Assembly: GCA_016584305.1 (NCBI GenBank)
Contig: JACEEZ010018587.1
Span: 195,122 to 259,121 of the forward strand
Origin: Chionoecetes opilio
Taxonomy: Eukaryota; Arthropoda; Malacostraca; Decapoda; Majidae
Direction of reading: 5' to 3'
Length of the DNA: 64,000 bases
Shown here: piece after piece, positions 12,108 to 23,189 of the stretch
Layout: every line of letters begins with the position of its first letter
Numbering within the stretch: position 1 is the first letter of the stretch
Position numbers and translations under genes: made by a program
Notes under the pieces: generated by a model
Databases searched by the model: none
What the model was told of the DNA's origin: nothing
What the model saw: only the letters and a program-made list of their open reading frames with translations

Positions 12108-12460
12108 AGAAGGGTGGCATATTTTTCCTTCTTAGCTGCAAAATTATCACTACTATTATCTCCAAGACAAATGATAACAATGATTATCACCACCACCACC
12201 ACCACCATTACTTCACTCACCATCGTCTTCAAACAGTACACAGTCACTACACACTCATCCCTTGACACATTCATTTGATCTCCACAACAGTTTAATTATA
12301 CCTTACTAATCCTAGACGAGATGTTATCTGTACAAGTTTATATTCCAACCTTTTTTTTCCTCTCTCTATCCTCGTAATTTTTCATTTATTTTACTGTCAC
12401 TTCTTCCCAGCTTCCCACCATTTGCGTACTTTCTTCCTTTTCCTCTTCCTTTTCCTCATA

Positions 12461-12612
12461 CTCTTCGCCTCATACTCATACCTCATACTCTTCGCCTCAT
12501 ACTTCCCTCATACTCTTCGCCTCATACTTCCCTCATACTCTTCGCCTCATACTTCCCTCATACTCTTCGCCTCATACTTCCCTCATACTCTTCGCCTCAT
12601 ACTTCCCTCCTA
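12461..12612. repeat. 25-bp minisatellite, about five copies
   Basis: The unit begins CTTCGCCTCATACTTCCCTC and recurs every 25 bp with almost no divergence between 12488 and 12600. The first copy is shorter and the last is degraded (TCCTACTCTTCTTG). Plus-strand translation gives a short periodic peptide with no likely function. Confidence 0.92.
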
Positions 12613-12828
12613 CTCTTCTTGTTTCTCATTTATCCCACGTTTCCTTTCTCTTATCTCGTCTCACAATTCCATGTTACAATTCTCTATTCCCTCCGTCTCC
12701 TCTCTCTCATCCTTTATCTCTTATGACTCCCATTCCATTACCTTCCTTCCAACTTCTTGTCGGATTCATTTCATTCCTTTCATATGCATTCTGAGTTTTT
12801 TGTTTTCTCCCTCCAGGATGAGACGCCA

Positions 12829-12975
12829 TTTCCTCCTCCTCCTCCTCCTCCTCTTCCTTCTCCTCCTCCTCCTCCCTCTTCCTTCTCCTCCTCCTCCTCC
12901 CCTCCTCTCCTCTCCTCCTCCTCCTCCTCCTCTCCTCCTCCTCCTCCTCCTCCTCCTCTCCTCCTCCTTCTCGTT
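12829..12975. repeat. (CTC)n trinucleotide tract
   Basis: About 145 bp of CTC/CCT triplets with TTC and CTCTCC interruptions. On the minus strand it is a GGA/GAG homopurine run. Confidence 0.95.
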
Positions 12976-13079
12976 TCCTTCCTCCTTCCTATTTCCGCTC
13001 CCTCTTCTATTCCATTTGCGTTAGTATCAGCATTTTTGTTGTCAGCATTATGTAGCTCATCTTCTAAATTCTAGACAGC

Positions 13080-13498
13080 AGACATTTCTTACTAGAATTG
13101 GACTGAAAATGTGCGCTATACACTAAATTCGGAACACATCCTATAGTAACAATAAAAACAAAAACAAAAAAATTCATATCACAAAGAAGAAAAATGAAAA
13201 GAATCTAGCAAAATACGCGGAACGAAATTTAATTAATACATAGAAAAAATTGCACATTAACATATTGCAAAGTCATTATACAACACAACATAGTTCAAAA
13301 CAACACCTTGTAACGCAACACAACGCAATGTAACGCACTTGAAAAAACAACTTACATACGAAACCGCTATAAAACAACACACACACAAGACCAACACAGC
13401 AACTAACAAACAACCAACAACAAAGCACACAACATGCGACGAAACAACAACGCTTACAAGACACGCCCTCAATAGCAACCTCCCCCCCCCACAACAAA
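13080..13498. other. A-rich stretch with ACAAC-like runs
   Basis: A/C-rich low-complexity sequence (ACAACAC, AACAAAC) leads into the CA array. The cysteine/valine-rich minus-strand frame across it is compositional. No gene is recognised. Confidence 0.5.
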
Positions 13499-13521
13499 CA
13501 CAAACACACACACACACACAC

Positions 13522-13559
<38 letters not shown>
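13499..13559. repeat. (CA)n microsatellite
   Basis: About 60 bp of CA with one CGCA interruption, directly abutting the GATAA-rich tail of the SINE at 13560. Confidence 0.96.
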
Positions 13560-13742
13560 GATAAGATAAGATTTTCATCCTATCTAGACACTTTGCAAGT
13601 ACCAACTACAAGGTTATTGACTATACAAAGCGCCGCCACGTCAGCACGAACTAGGCGGACTCGAACCGCTGACCGAATGCACAGGGACGCTGCACATTGC
13701 GGGCTCACGTCTCTACCAACCTTGCCACCCTGACGGGCATCT
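13560..13742 (-). mobile_element. tRNA-derived SINE (second family)
   Basis: On the minus strand, an A-box-like TGGCAAGGTTGGTAGAG (13727-13711) and a good B-box GGTTCGAGTCC (13667-13657) are spaced as in a tRNA head. About 70 bp of unrelated body follow, then a tail of CTTATCTTATCTT. The segment after the T-stem does not pair with the 5' end as a tRNA acceptor stem would, so it is a SINE and not a tRNA gene. The tail grows into a GT array (13559-13499 on the same strand). Confidence 0.75.
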
Positions 13743-13759
13743 CACACACACAAACACAC

Positions 13760-14860
13760 ACACACACACACATCTCACACACACGCTGTAAATCTAATCA
13801 AGCCAACAAATGCATCAGCCCCATAACACAATAATTCCACTACAAACGTCGTTAGCATTCACCTACACGGCAAGGGAGCGCGTCTCTCCCTCTAATTACG
13901 CCTAAGAGAGCGAGTTAATTCGATAAGGTAATCACGAACAACAGTAGTGGTAATTAACATGAAAGTTGTCCAGGTAAGCACACGCTGGTATCACTTGGAC
14001 GAATCTCATTAAAGTAAGGGATGATGAAAAAGAGGTGGAAAATGTGAATTGTTATTGTGTTGCTACTTTAATATTGCTCTTGTTTTAGTTGCATTCATTT
14101 ATTTCTGGTAGAATGATTTATATGAATGTAATTTTTCATATTTTGTAAGACTCAATGGGTTGTTTTATACCGTATTTTACCGTTTATATTTTTTCATATT
14201 TTCTTGTTCTTTTTCTGATGTTATTTCTCCTCTCCGTCCTCCGAAACATCTCTCTTCACATTCACTCTCTCTCCCTCCCGTCGCCTAAATCCTCCCTCCT
14301 CTCATGTCATTATCAAAATCATCACCACTAGCCTCACCGTACACACAATATCCCTTTGGGTGTGACCACTGATAGTCTATTAAACTCGTCCTGGCGTACC
14401 TATAAGCAGGCCTCTACACTGGCAGCCCTTGGATCTTATCACACGCTATGCCACCCCACCCTAACCTTTGACACGAAGCCAGGATGCAACGGGATCTGAA
14501 ACGAACAATACTGAGACAATTTTCCGTAAGAGTGGGCAGCATTATCGAACTGGCACCATCTAAGTAAGAGATTGGAGAGACATACACGAGGCAACCACTC
14601 CTTGTAACATGAAAATCTAGTTACCATGCGCCTAATGATTCTAGTTTTCTTCTCCTATAGATTATGTTCACTTCTTCAACAACCTTCATCATTTATTCTT
14701 AAAATACTTAGGTGTTTTTTTAGCCTTTTCAGACAAACTTAGTGACTTCAATAACACTGCAGCCTCTACTATATAGACACTTCCATCTCCTAGCCTGAGT
14801 TGACTTTGGAACATAATTATCAACTGTGTCACCTCTTGGGAAATGAGAGAAAAGAGAGAA
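13760..14860. other. Unclassified intergenic sequence
   Basis: A short CA run lies near 13742-13788. After it comes mixed AT-rich sequence with short frames only (the longest, 14439-14627 minus, is 62 codons without motifs). I see no RNA gene or transposon terminus. Confidence 0.4.
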
Positions 14861-14865
14861 AAAGA

Positions 14866-14974
14866 AAAGAAAAGAGAGAGAGAGAGAGAGAGAGAGAAGA
14901 GATGAGAGAGAGGAGAGAAGAAGAGAGAGAAAGAGAAGAGAGAAGAGAGAGAGAGAGAGAGAGAGAAGAGAGAG

Positions 14975-15007
<33 letters not shown>

Positions 15008-15017
15008 AGAGAGAGAA

Positions 15018-15110
<93 letters not shown>

Positions 15111-15149
15111 AAAGAGAGAGAGAGAGAGAGAGAGAGAAGAGAGAGAGAT
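14866..15149. repeat. (GA)n microsatellite, heavily interrupted
   Basis: About 285 bp of GA dinucleotides with many GAAGAG and GAGGAG phase slips and occasional T. The plus-strand arginine/glutamate frame (14800-15156) is a translation of this repeat. Confidence 0.96.
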
Positions 15150-15414
15150 ACTATGACAAAAAAATCAGTTGGCGCTGGGTCTGTTTGGACACCAACCGCG
15201 AAGCCCCTTTGGTCAACACGCGACGAGCTCTAGACACGCATAAAACAGGCTGAGACACAGACACACACACAGACGGACAGACAGATGGACCGACAGACCG
15301 AGAGAGCCCCATATTTTCCACCCGATTATTACCCTTGGCCGTAGCCCCGCACGCCACACCCTTCCGTCCCCTCGGTCCCCTCCCCTCGGTGGCTCGAAGT
15401 ACTGTTGATGCTTC

Positions 15415-15464
15415 GTGTGTGTGTGTGTGGGGGGGGGGGGGGTATGTGTGTGTGTCACCGTAAC
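15415..15464. repeat. GT run with a 14-base G-run
   Basis: GT dinucleotides flank an uninterrupted G-run at 15429-15442, followed by more GT. The stretch can form G-rich secondary structure and is prone to length miscalls. Confidence 0.9.
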
Positions 15465-15699
15465 TGTCAATTCTTCCCTTCTCTTTCTATTTATCGCATA
15501 TTCTCATTCACTCAAGAGGCTCCCCTCATCTCGTTTTTTTTTTTCTCTCTTTATGTCTACCTTGGTTTCGCTCGACTTCCTAAATGTGTATTGGTTCTGT
15601 CCGCTCTGTTGTCTTCTCTCATCATATTACTCATGATGTCTTCATTTATTTGAGAAGAAATATCACAAATAAATTTTGCATTATCTCACTCACGAATTA

Positions 15700-15852
15700 T
15701 AAATAGAAAAGTTATGCGTTCTGTGGCGTCTCTCTGAATCACAAAATTCCTATTGGGATGGTCGTCTGGTATATTTTGTAAAATTTAATGCAGGATGAAA
15801 CTAGGAGTACTATAGAACATTAATTTTGACTGAGATTATCATTAATGAACAA
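15700..15852 (-). pseudogene. RT relic of a LINE-B-like element
   Basis: The minus strand of 15849-15838 reads FIND. Further on it reads SFILH, and at 15737-15710 QRDATERIT. LINE B has FINDLL, STLHF and RRDATERL at the matching places around its YADD box. Nucleotide similarity to plus-strand 4106-4195 is also visible (GTGGC-TCTCT, TTCCT-TTG, GATGGTCGTCTGG). The YADD itself is lost and stops are present. Confidence 0.6.
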
Positions 15853-16061
15853 TTGAATAGTGTTTCCAATCAATACCAACAATGCATGAAGTCTAACAAT
15901 GGAATCCTTACTGCCGAGGCAAACCCATTGACGGACGGCAAGGAAAAGGTAAATGCAACACCGAATCACGAGGAGCGATGAAGACAATTCTAAAGTCTAA
16001 CACAAACACAGGCGCCGGTCCTTCATTCACTTGTGGCAACTTCGAGGTGATGGCGCATGAG

Positions 16062-16145
16062 GAGGAGGAGGAGGAGGAGGAGGAGGAGGAGGAGGAGGAG
16101 GAGGAGGAGGAGGAGGAGGAGGAGGGAGGAGGAGGAGGAGGAGGC
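16062..16145. repeat. (GAG)n trinucleotide microsatellite
   Basis: About 84 bp of GAG with one extra G near 16125, with a small AGT/GAG run further on (16235-16265). Glutamate and glycine runs in translation are repeat artefacts. Confidence 0.96.
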
Positions 16146-16269
16146 AGGAGTATGAAGAGCAAGACCAACAAGAACAACAACAACTACTACAACCACTAAA
16201 ACGTAATGGGGTAGATGAGGAAGGGGCGTAAGAAGATTAGTAGTAGTAGGAGGAGGAGGAGGAGAAGGA

Positions 16270-17052
16270 TGTGAGAAGAAAAAAATAAGGACAAAGAAGA
16301 TAGAAGAAAGATGAAAAAGAGAGGAAGGAAGGGTTAGAAGAGAAGGACGAAAAAAAATAAGTATTAAGATCAAATTGCAAACCTGAGTCTAGTCAAGCGA
16401 TGGCTGTGGTGGTAATGTTATATCTAAGGTTCACTCAATTTGCTGAAGGTCAGGGAAATTCAAGTTCAAGAGAGACCTTGGGGAAATCAAGGATCATATG
16501 AGGAAAAAGAAAAACATCCTGGGAAAGCAGAATAGAACGCGAAAGGAACATAAGGAAGGAGAGAAATAGACATTGAAAGCCAATAAGGTCTGGTGTACCA
16601 CAAGGTGTAAAAGTTATAGCTCTGATCTCACTCCCGACTGCACAAATCTTTTCTTTCGAGCAGCGGTCAGAAATGTGATTACCAAGGGAGGAAACTACTG
16701 CAGAATGTCCTTTTTAACATTTCTACCCCAGAGACGTAACCTCACACTGCCCCTAAAATTTGGGGCGCGAGGGAGCACATTGAAGGCGTAGCACTATTGT
16801 GGAAATGTGGAAAGTAATTGTTATGAAACTGAAAATGATCAAAATTCTTGTATATCCAAGGTAATGATTCTAATCTTCTCTGAGCTTCGGGGTCGATCAT
16901 GTTCTATACTCGTAGAGATAAACCAGTGCCAAAAATGTTCTCCTAGCCACACGAGCAAACAAAAAACACTCATCTCACATCATTATATTATTATCATTAT
17001 TATATGAACATCACTATACGTATTATTATGGTAAACATCATTATATTATTAT
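16270..17052. other. Purine-rich, then mixed intergenic sequence
   Basis: AAGG/GAAGA-rich sequence runs to about 16350. Mixed sequence with ATT/TTATTATTATC runs near 16980-17050 follows. Frames of 66-72 codons here show no motif. Confidence 0.4.
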
Positions 17053-17221
17053 CATTAACCCCCTTAACCCAGACAGTCATTTATTGGTAATTTCTTCCTA
17101 TGCTTGTTCTCTATAAAATTATGACCTCGACACACGCGTCACAATATCACCGGTCACACTAACCCCTTTAACCCTAACAATCATGTATTGGTCATGTCTT
17201 CCAATGCATGTTCTCTCTCCC
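17053..17221. repeat. Diverged direct duplication with TTAACCCC-like starts
   Basis: Two related segments of about 60 bp begin about 105 bp apart. The first (17055) reads TTAACCCCCTTAACCCAGAC then CATTTATTGG; the second (17160) reads TAACCCCTTTAACCCTAAC then CATGTATTGG. Both contain ATGCNTGTTCTCT. The start resembles the ends of TTAA-targeting MITEs such as the one at 46430, but no partner end is seen. Confidence 0.6.
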
Positions 17222-17224
17222 TGA

Positions 17225-17320
17225 CTTCCCTCACCGAATTCCTTTTGGGATGGTCGTCTGGCAAATGATGTAAAAAAAAAAGCAAAATGAAACTAGGCTT
17301 GTTGTAGTAGTCGTCTCTCT
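17225..17320 (-). pseudogene. Short RT scrap matching the 15.7-kb relic
   Basis: GGGATGGTCGTCTGG followed by GAAACTAGG is shared with 15757-15815 on the same strand, with an A-run in place of part of the RT text. It is too decayed to translate. The identification rests on the match to the better relic 1.5 kb away. Confidence 0.45.
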
Positions 17321-17797
17321 CCTTCCATGCAATCTTGTTTGTTTGTTCATCACATCACCCTTATCTCCCTCTTCTCCTTATTCGCGTGCGGTCCCTTGTC
17401 CCATGGCCCCCGCTCGACCTTTCTATTCGACCACGCAACTCGTCCGCCCTAGATGGATATTGCATCTCCCACTGAGCTCCATTTCATCATTAATATTCTG
17501 CAGTACTCTTTGAAGACTACACTATGCATACATACGACTGCGAACTTTAAACTTCCCCTTTCACCCTTAACGAAAGCACGAAAAAAAGGTAAGTAAACAT
17601 AATATCGCCCCTCTGCACACTGATAACGATACCAGGGTTGGACAGCCGACATGCCACACTACTTTAGGGTGGAATAGACGAGCACGAGACATAGCAACTG
17701 TGAGGGTAACGGCGGCGGGGTTGTGAATGAGGTTGTGGCTTCATAACCTTGTCTTATCTATGTCTGGTGCGTCATGAGGGGAAGGAGACAGGGCTAT

Positions 17798-17799
<2 letters not shown>

Positions 17800-17845
<46 letters not shown>

Positions 17846-17859
17846 TGTGTGTGTTGTGT

Positions 17860-17938
<79 letters not shown>

Positions 17939-17964
17939 TGCGTGCGTGTGTGTGTGTGTGTGTG

Positions 17965-18054
<90 letters not shown>

Positions 18055-18220
18055 GTGTGTGTGTGTGTGTGTGTGTGTGGTGCGTGCGTGCGTGCTGTGC
18101 GTGTGTGGGTGTGTGTGTGTGTGTGTGTGTGTGTGTTGTGTGTGTGTGTGTGTGGTGTGTGGTGTGGGGGGTGTGTGTGTGTGTGTGGTGTTGTGTGTGT
18201 GTGTGTGTGTGTGTGTGTGT
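17800..18220. repeat. (GT)n array with GTGC blocks and phase slips
   Basis: About 420 bp of GT. It has CGTG tetranucleotide blocks near 17929-17947 and 18081-18095, and many single-base slips (GTTGTG, GTGGTG). Long cysteine/valine frames on the plus strand and histidine/threonine frames on the minus strand are translations of the repeat. Confidence 0.97.
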
Positions 18221-18221
18221 C

Positions 18222-19585
18222 AGTTATTCCTCTGTGAATATTGGAGTATTGGTATTCTGGATGCCATTTTCTCATTTCTTTGCCTCCGCTTACCTTCTAC
18301 CATCACAATCACTGGCGTAAACCCATATTTTTTTTCGATATGGGAGACTTGGTACTTTAATAATCCTATTTTTACTCTTGTCAAACATAAAATAAATGTC
18401 TTATTCTTTCTTTCCTCACCCATGCACAGTCTAAACTATTTTCTTGAACATATATAATCTCACAGAACGAAAAGGATGTAAGGCGATATCCAACGAGAGA
18501 AAAAGAAAGCCTTGACAAAATGTTTTAATGTAGTCAGATGGACTTCGAGAAACTGTCTTTGCAACCTTAACTAGACTATATTTTGTCGACAGTCAAAGAA
18601 GCGTTAGGCAAGAGGAGGCGCTACTTACTGACAGAAACCTAGTCATCTCTTGTCCACTTCATACAAGCCTCTCAACTCTGCACCAACTTTGGACTTAGTA
18701 ATCAAGTACCGGAAAAGTAAATGGCTGTTTGGTGACGACAGGTAACGGACCGGTCAGGTAAATGTCATTGTGTTATCGAGTTCTGCCTCATTCCTTAGTT
18801 AGGTCGGAAAAGTTTTCGTTCAACCTTTTTCTTCTTCTTTCTTCACCTCCACTTTTTTGCACCCTCCGTCTATTCTCTATCCTCTTCCTCATCCTCCCTT
18901 TCGCACACATTCTCGTCAGATAAAACCGTCGTGTAATAAACAAACACGTCAGGCTAATTAGGTGTATGCACGGAGATGTTACAAACACAATCATGTGAAG
19001 CCAAACCTGCCTGTATTCATCATGTTCACTTAACCTGATTAACCTGATTACAACCACATAATGTACTCATCCTACTAAATACCTGGATATACATACATAA
19101 AAGCTATGCCTACTAACAGGAAAACCAAAGTCAATAGTCAATTATTTGAGAGAAAATTAGGATTGTGTACGAAAAATATATAAAATTATGAACTTTATAT
19201 ATTTTTTTGCGTTTCGCCTGGCCGTGTCACCTGGTGCAATGCCGTGACACACTTAAGAACAGCAATGAAGGCCTTGGGGAATTACTGGGTTCTAAGGGGC
19301 CGAACAGAAGGATCCACCACCCTAACATGACGCTGCATCGCCACCCACCCACCCACCCACCTACCACCTCAAAACCCACCTACCCACCCTAACCACCCAC
19401 CCTCCCCACCCCTTGCTGTTTGCCTCCACATTCCTATACCTGCCAGCCTCTCGCTCTGCTGCATTCCTCCCTTTGACCATGTCTGTCAGGTGCAGTCTTT
19501 TCGCGCCTGCTTGCTTGTTCAACTCCTTTCAGCAGTTCCAGCCAGGTGGTTTTTGCTTTTCTTCATTTTTTTTCTTTAACACTCG
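18222..19585. other. Intergenic sequence, no gene recognised
   Basis: Mixed sequence with frames up to 89 codons (18788-19057 minus), none with recognisable domains. A short CCCA-rich run (CACCCACCCACCCACCTACC) lies near 19345-19410. Confidence 0.4.
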
Positions 19586-19828
19586 ACACGTTAGTTGAAG
19601 AACTCGACACGTTTAGGCACTTCTGATAATTATTAGCTATACTGTCTAACTCTTTATATAATTTGTCTTAGTAAAATACCTTCTCTCTCTCTCTTGCTTT
19701 TCTTTGCTTAAGTCTTTTTTTATATATAAATCGAGACGTGTTAGTGAAGAAACTACTTGCCTGATATATTAGAATTAGTAGCTACACTGTCTAACTCTTC
19801 ATATAATTTGTCGTGGATAAATACTGTT

Positions 19829-19898
<70 letters not shown>
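19586..19898. repeat. Tandem duplication, each copy ending in a (TC)n run
   Basis: Two segments about 145 bp apart share CTGTCTAACTCTT-ATATAA with TTTGTC, preceded by related CGA-ACG-GTTAG text. The first copy ends in a TC run of about six units (19683). The second ends in a 66-bp TC array (19833-19898). Confidence 0.75.
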
Positions 19899-19899
<1 letters not shown>

Positions 19900-19901
<2 letters not shown>

Positions 19902-21282
19902 CTACCATTCTCACCTCGGGCAAATTCTTCACCCAGCTGCTGCTTCCTGTATCCTTATCAGTTGCCTTTCCCCGTATCTCACAATCTTCATCATTCCTTT
20001 TTTTTTGCTGACCTCCTCACCACTAAAAGGACCCCACAAGATGACCAGAATGAAGATAAGACCACCAATTTTCAGTCGGTGTCTCGATCTCCCATCTTTC
20101 TTTACGCATGAGACTACTTCCCTCTACATAATTGCTCCTCATATTGTATTCCTTAATTAGGGCAGAAGGCTAGGAATTAAAAGCGATGAACAGTGAGGTG
20201 TAGCGATAAGATTAGATAAGACTTTTTTTTGGCTAGAATCGTGGTCATCTTTTCCAGCCAGGTATTTCAGGGAGCTTTCCGTACCTTTTCCGTACCTGGA
20301 GTGGGGATTTGGGTTCTTTCAGGTCTATTTACCACGGGTCGTCTATTACCTGTGCCTTATTCAGTCAAAAAATCATAGACCTTCCGCGAGAGGCAACTGC
20401 GTGATTACCTGTGGAACTTAGGGATCACCATTCCTCAGGACCTGTCTGGCGGAGGCTGTGATGAGAGACTTAACGTGCCTTTTCCTTGAATTCCCTCCTT
20501 CCTCAGGCACCCAAAGTCTCTCACTCTAGTCTATCACCGATTTTCATCTGGCTAAACCTCCCCCATGACACAGATACACAACTCAGAGCAAGATAAAATG
20601 CCTCACCGACTACTTCAATCTTCTCCCCACCCTTCCTCCGCCGCCTTGCAGGAACTCACGCCACGCACTGGGTTCCTCGCGCTGAAGAAGGGAGATTGAA
20701 GGTCATCATTTTCCAGGTCTTTTTGCATAATGGGATCAGAGCAACAATCTGAGTCGGAGCCGTGATCTACGTTCTCCCAGACCTGTTTAAGAGTGAGATA
20801 AGTTGTTTCCCTGGCCACTAACTCAAGCTTGATCTGAAGGAACGTTTGGTTCGTTCGCTCTCCCCCATCGCTGAGTCGCTTGCTATTTCGCTTAACCTCT
20901 CAGAAAAATAATGATACGTCGTAATACGCTCTCTGCGTGATGGTTCAAAAGGCAAGTTAACCAATACTTTTCTTTTGGTTCGCTTTTCCAAACCTGTTTC
21001 AGTATTTTTATTTTTCGAAACTGAATGTTAGCTCGTACTACTTTATTTTTTCCCTGATTTCGCTATGTGCTGTGACTTCAAATCGGGTATTTCTTTCCTC
21101 CCGTGTGAGCGTCGGGAGACACTTGGCAGCGGCGCAGAGTGCTTCTATTCAGTGTGAGACAAACTCGTGAATTTTGATGTGTTTTAATGGCGTAGTATTT
21201 TACCGGTGTTTTATGTTCATTGTTAACGCACAATTTATGGCTATTTTCACCTTAGTCCTTATTCACTTAACGAGTGGGCGCG

Positions 21283-21321
<39 letters not shown>

Positions 21322-22227
21322 AAGAAAGAGGTTAGAAGGAACGAGTTAAAGAGGATGAATGAAAAAAATAATAATAAAGGGAAAATCAGGTTTGGATAGC
21401 ATCTGACCGCGTCCTGTTCAACCGCAAACCTCCATCACTGCTCATGTGTCTTAACCACCGGTTTTTTTTTTATCTGCAGGCAATACAGACATTTATTTGA
21501 TTCCTCTTGAAGGCTCGTATCCCTACATAATGAAAGCCACGCCGCTATTCTGGACACTAGGGCATCCGCAGTGATAGGAGTGGTATTGCATCATCAGTGT
21601 TCCAGCAGACGTGCAGCCAATATTCATCTTCATAAAACGTAGTCTGCTGTTGCACTGCATTTGATGGTTTGCTGATGTCAGGTGAGGCAAGGTGACGTGA
21701 TGATAGTCCTTATTGAACAAACAACACAACCACCTCCTGACACCACACACCACACCCCACTAACTATATATACACACACTATAGCCACTAACAGACTGGA
21801 TGGTCTGGGATATCGCGTGCGAAAGAAATTCAGTCTCGTGGAAACTAACCTCATTCGAAAACAAATACATTATTGAGTTAAAACAAATTTCAAAGTGAAA
21901 CCCGAGCAGCTCCTGAATTGTGCTAGAGGTGAACTATGCGTCCTGTGTGTCATACCAGCTGGCGTGCATCCCCGCCACGCCTTGGGTCGCGCCCAATGAT
22001 GGAAATACATACAGTGAACGATAGAGTCACGTGAAGCTACAACTGTCGTGAAAATAAGGAACGTGGCAGCCCAGCAGCATATTCTCGTTAGCTATGCAAG
22101 TATGTGGTTTCCGAGTGAAGACGCTCCGAAACTAACCACAGGATTTTATCGAAAATACCCTCATTGTGATTCCCACACAAAGTTACCATAAAATACCCAG
22201 GAATACCTAACCTACCGTACCCGAGAC
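19900..22227. other. Intergenic sequence, no gene recognised
   Basis: Frames are short and lack motifs. A small alternating tract, CGCGTGCGCG followed by (CA)n, lies at about 21279-21318. The remainder shows no transposon termini, RNA gene or exon that I can support. Confidence 0.4.
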
Positions 22228-22331
22228 CATAGACCACTATATCTCTGGACTGTTCACGCGACAATGTTTTGAAATTGCCAGGCTGCATAGCGGCCTGCGG
22301 CCCGCCCGACAAAGATATATAGTGGTCTATG
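22228..22331. mobile_element. 104-bp segment with its own inverted ends
   Basis: CATAGACCACTATATCT at 22228 and its near-complement AGATATATAGTGGTCTATG at 22313-22331 bound a GC-richer stretch at the left tip of the foldback element. The right tip holds related but much diverged sequence with only the outer end intact. It could be a small MITE, or the remnant of an original subterminal duplication. Confidence 0.6.
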
Positions 22332-23186
22332 GACTATCATATAGACTGGTTTATCAGTATATATGATATACTGTAATCTTCGTAAATGTTTGTTCTATAA
22401 TATTATCAAATAATAAACAGTAAAACACGCTAAAGAAATGTCATTACGAGACTGAAGAAATATGCATGAACTTAATATTCACTTAAACTCTTCGCCATTT
22501 AAAACTTTGCGAGTCAACTTTTATCATGAAGGGTATCAATAGAAGCGCAATTTTATTAGCTTTCCATTGATATATTTAGTTTTCTGATAAATGAATTAGA
22601 ACCATGCATAAATTAGCGTTAAATAAATAAATAAAATCATCAATCGGGTATTTTCCCGATTGATTAAGTTATTTATTTACTTATATATTTAGTTTTCTGA
22701 TAAATGAATTAGCACCATGTATAAATTAGCGTTAACTAAATAAATAACCTCATCAATCGGGAAAATTACCCGATTGATGATTTTATTTATTTAGTTAACG
22801 CGAATTTATGCATGGTGGTAATTCATTTATCAGAAAACGAAATACATCAATGGAAAGCTAATAAAACTGCGCTTCTATTGATACCCTTCATGATAAAAGT
22901 TGACTCGCAAAGTTTTAAATGGCGAAGAGTTGAAGTTATTTCATTTCGAAGTTCATGCATATTTCTTCAGTCTCGTAATGGCATTTCTTTACCGTGTTTT
23001 ACTGTTTTTTATTTGATAATATTATAGAACAAACATTTACGAAGATTACAGTAAATCATATATACTGATAAACCAGTCTATATGATCCGTATATATATAT
23101 ATATGAATCCGAGCGGCCCTCCGACTTCAGGCCCTTGTGCAACAGGCCGATATTCCGTGCGCAGTCCAGATTTACAGTGGTCTATG
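22228..23186. mobile_element. Foldback/MITE-like element with long inverted arms
   Basis: The left end reads CATAGACCACTATATCT and the right end AAATCTGGACTG-side text closing in CAGTGGTCTATG, its complement. Inside, left-arm blocks recur inverted in the right arm: ATAGACTGGTTTATCAG at 22341 against CTGATAAACCAGTCTAT at 23066; CTTCGTAAATGTTTGTTCTA; GTCATTACGAGACTGAAGAA; and CGCCATTTAAAACTTTGCGA. The arms span roughly 22228-22680 and 22780-23186. The centre adds a direct copy of the inner arm (about 22568-22675 against 22680-22782) and two short hairpins, CAATCGGG...CCCGATTG, at 22641-22662 and 22754-22776. There is no coding capacity. A CCGTA lies outside both ends, but offset by 8 bp on the left, so I do not claim a target duplication. 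Confidence 0.85.
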
Positions 23187-23189
23187 CCG

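Noticed and set aside
13640..13742. Functional tRNA gene on the minus strand
   Set aside because: No seven-base acceptor stem can be drawn next to the T-stem, and a GATAA-type SINE tail follows.
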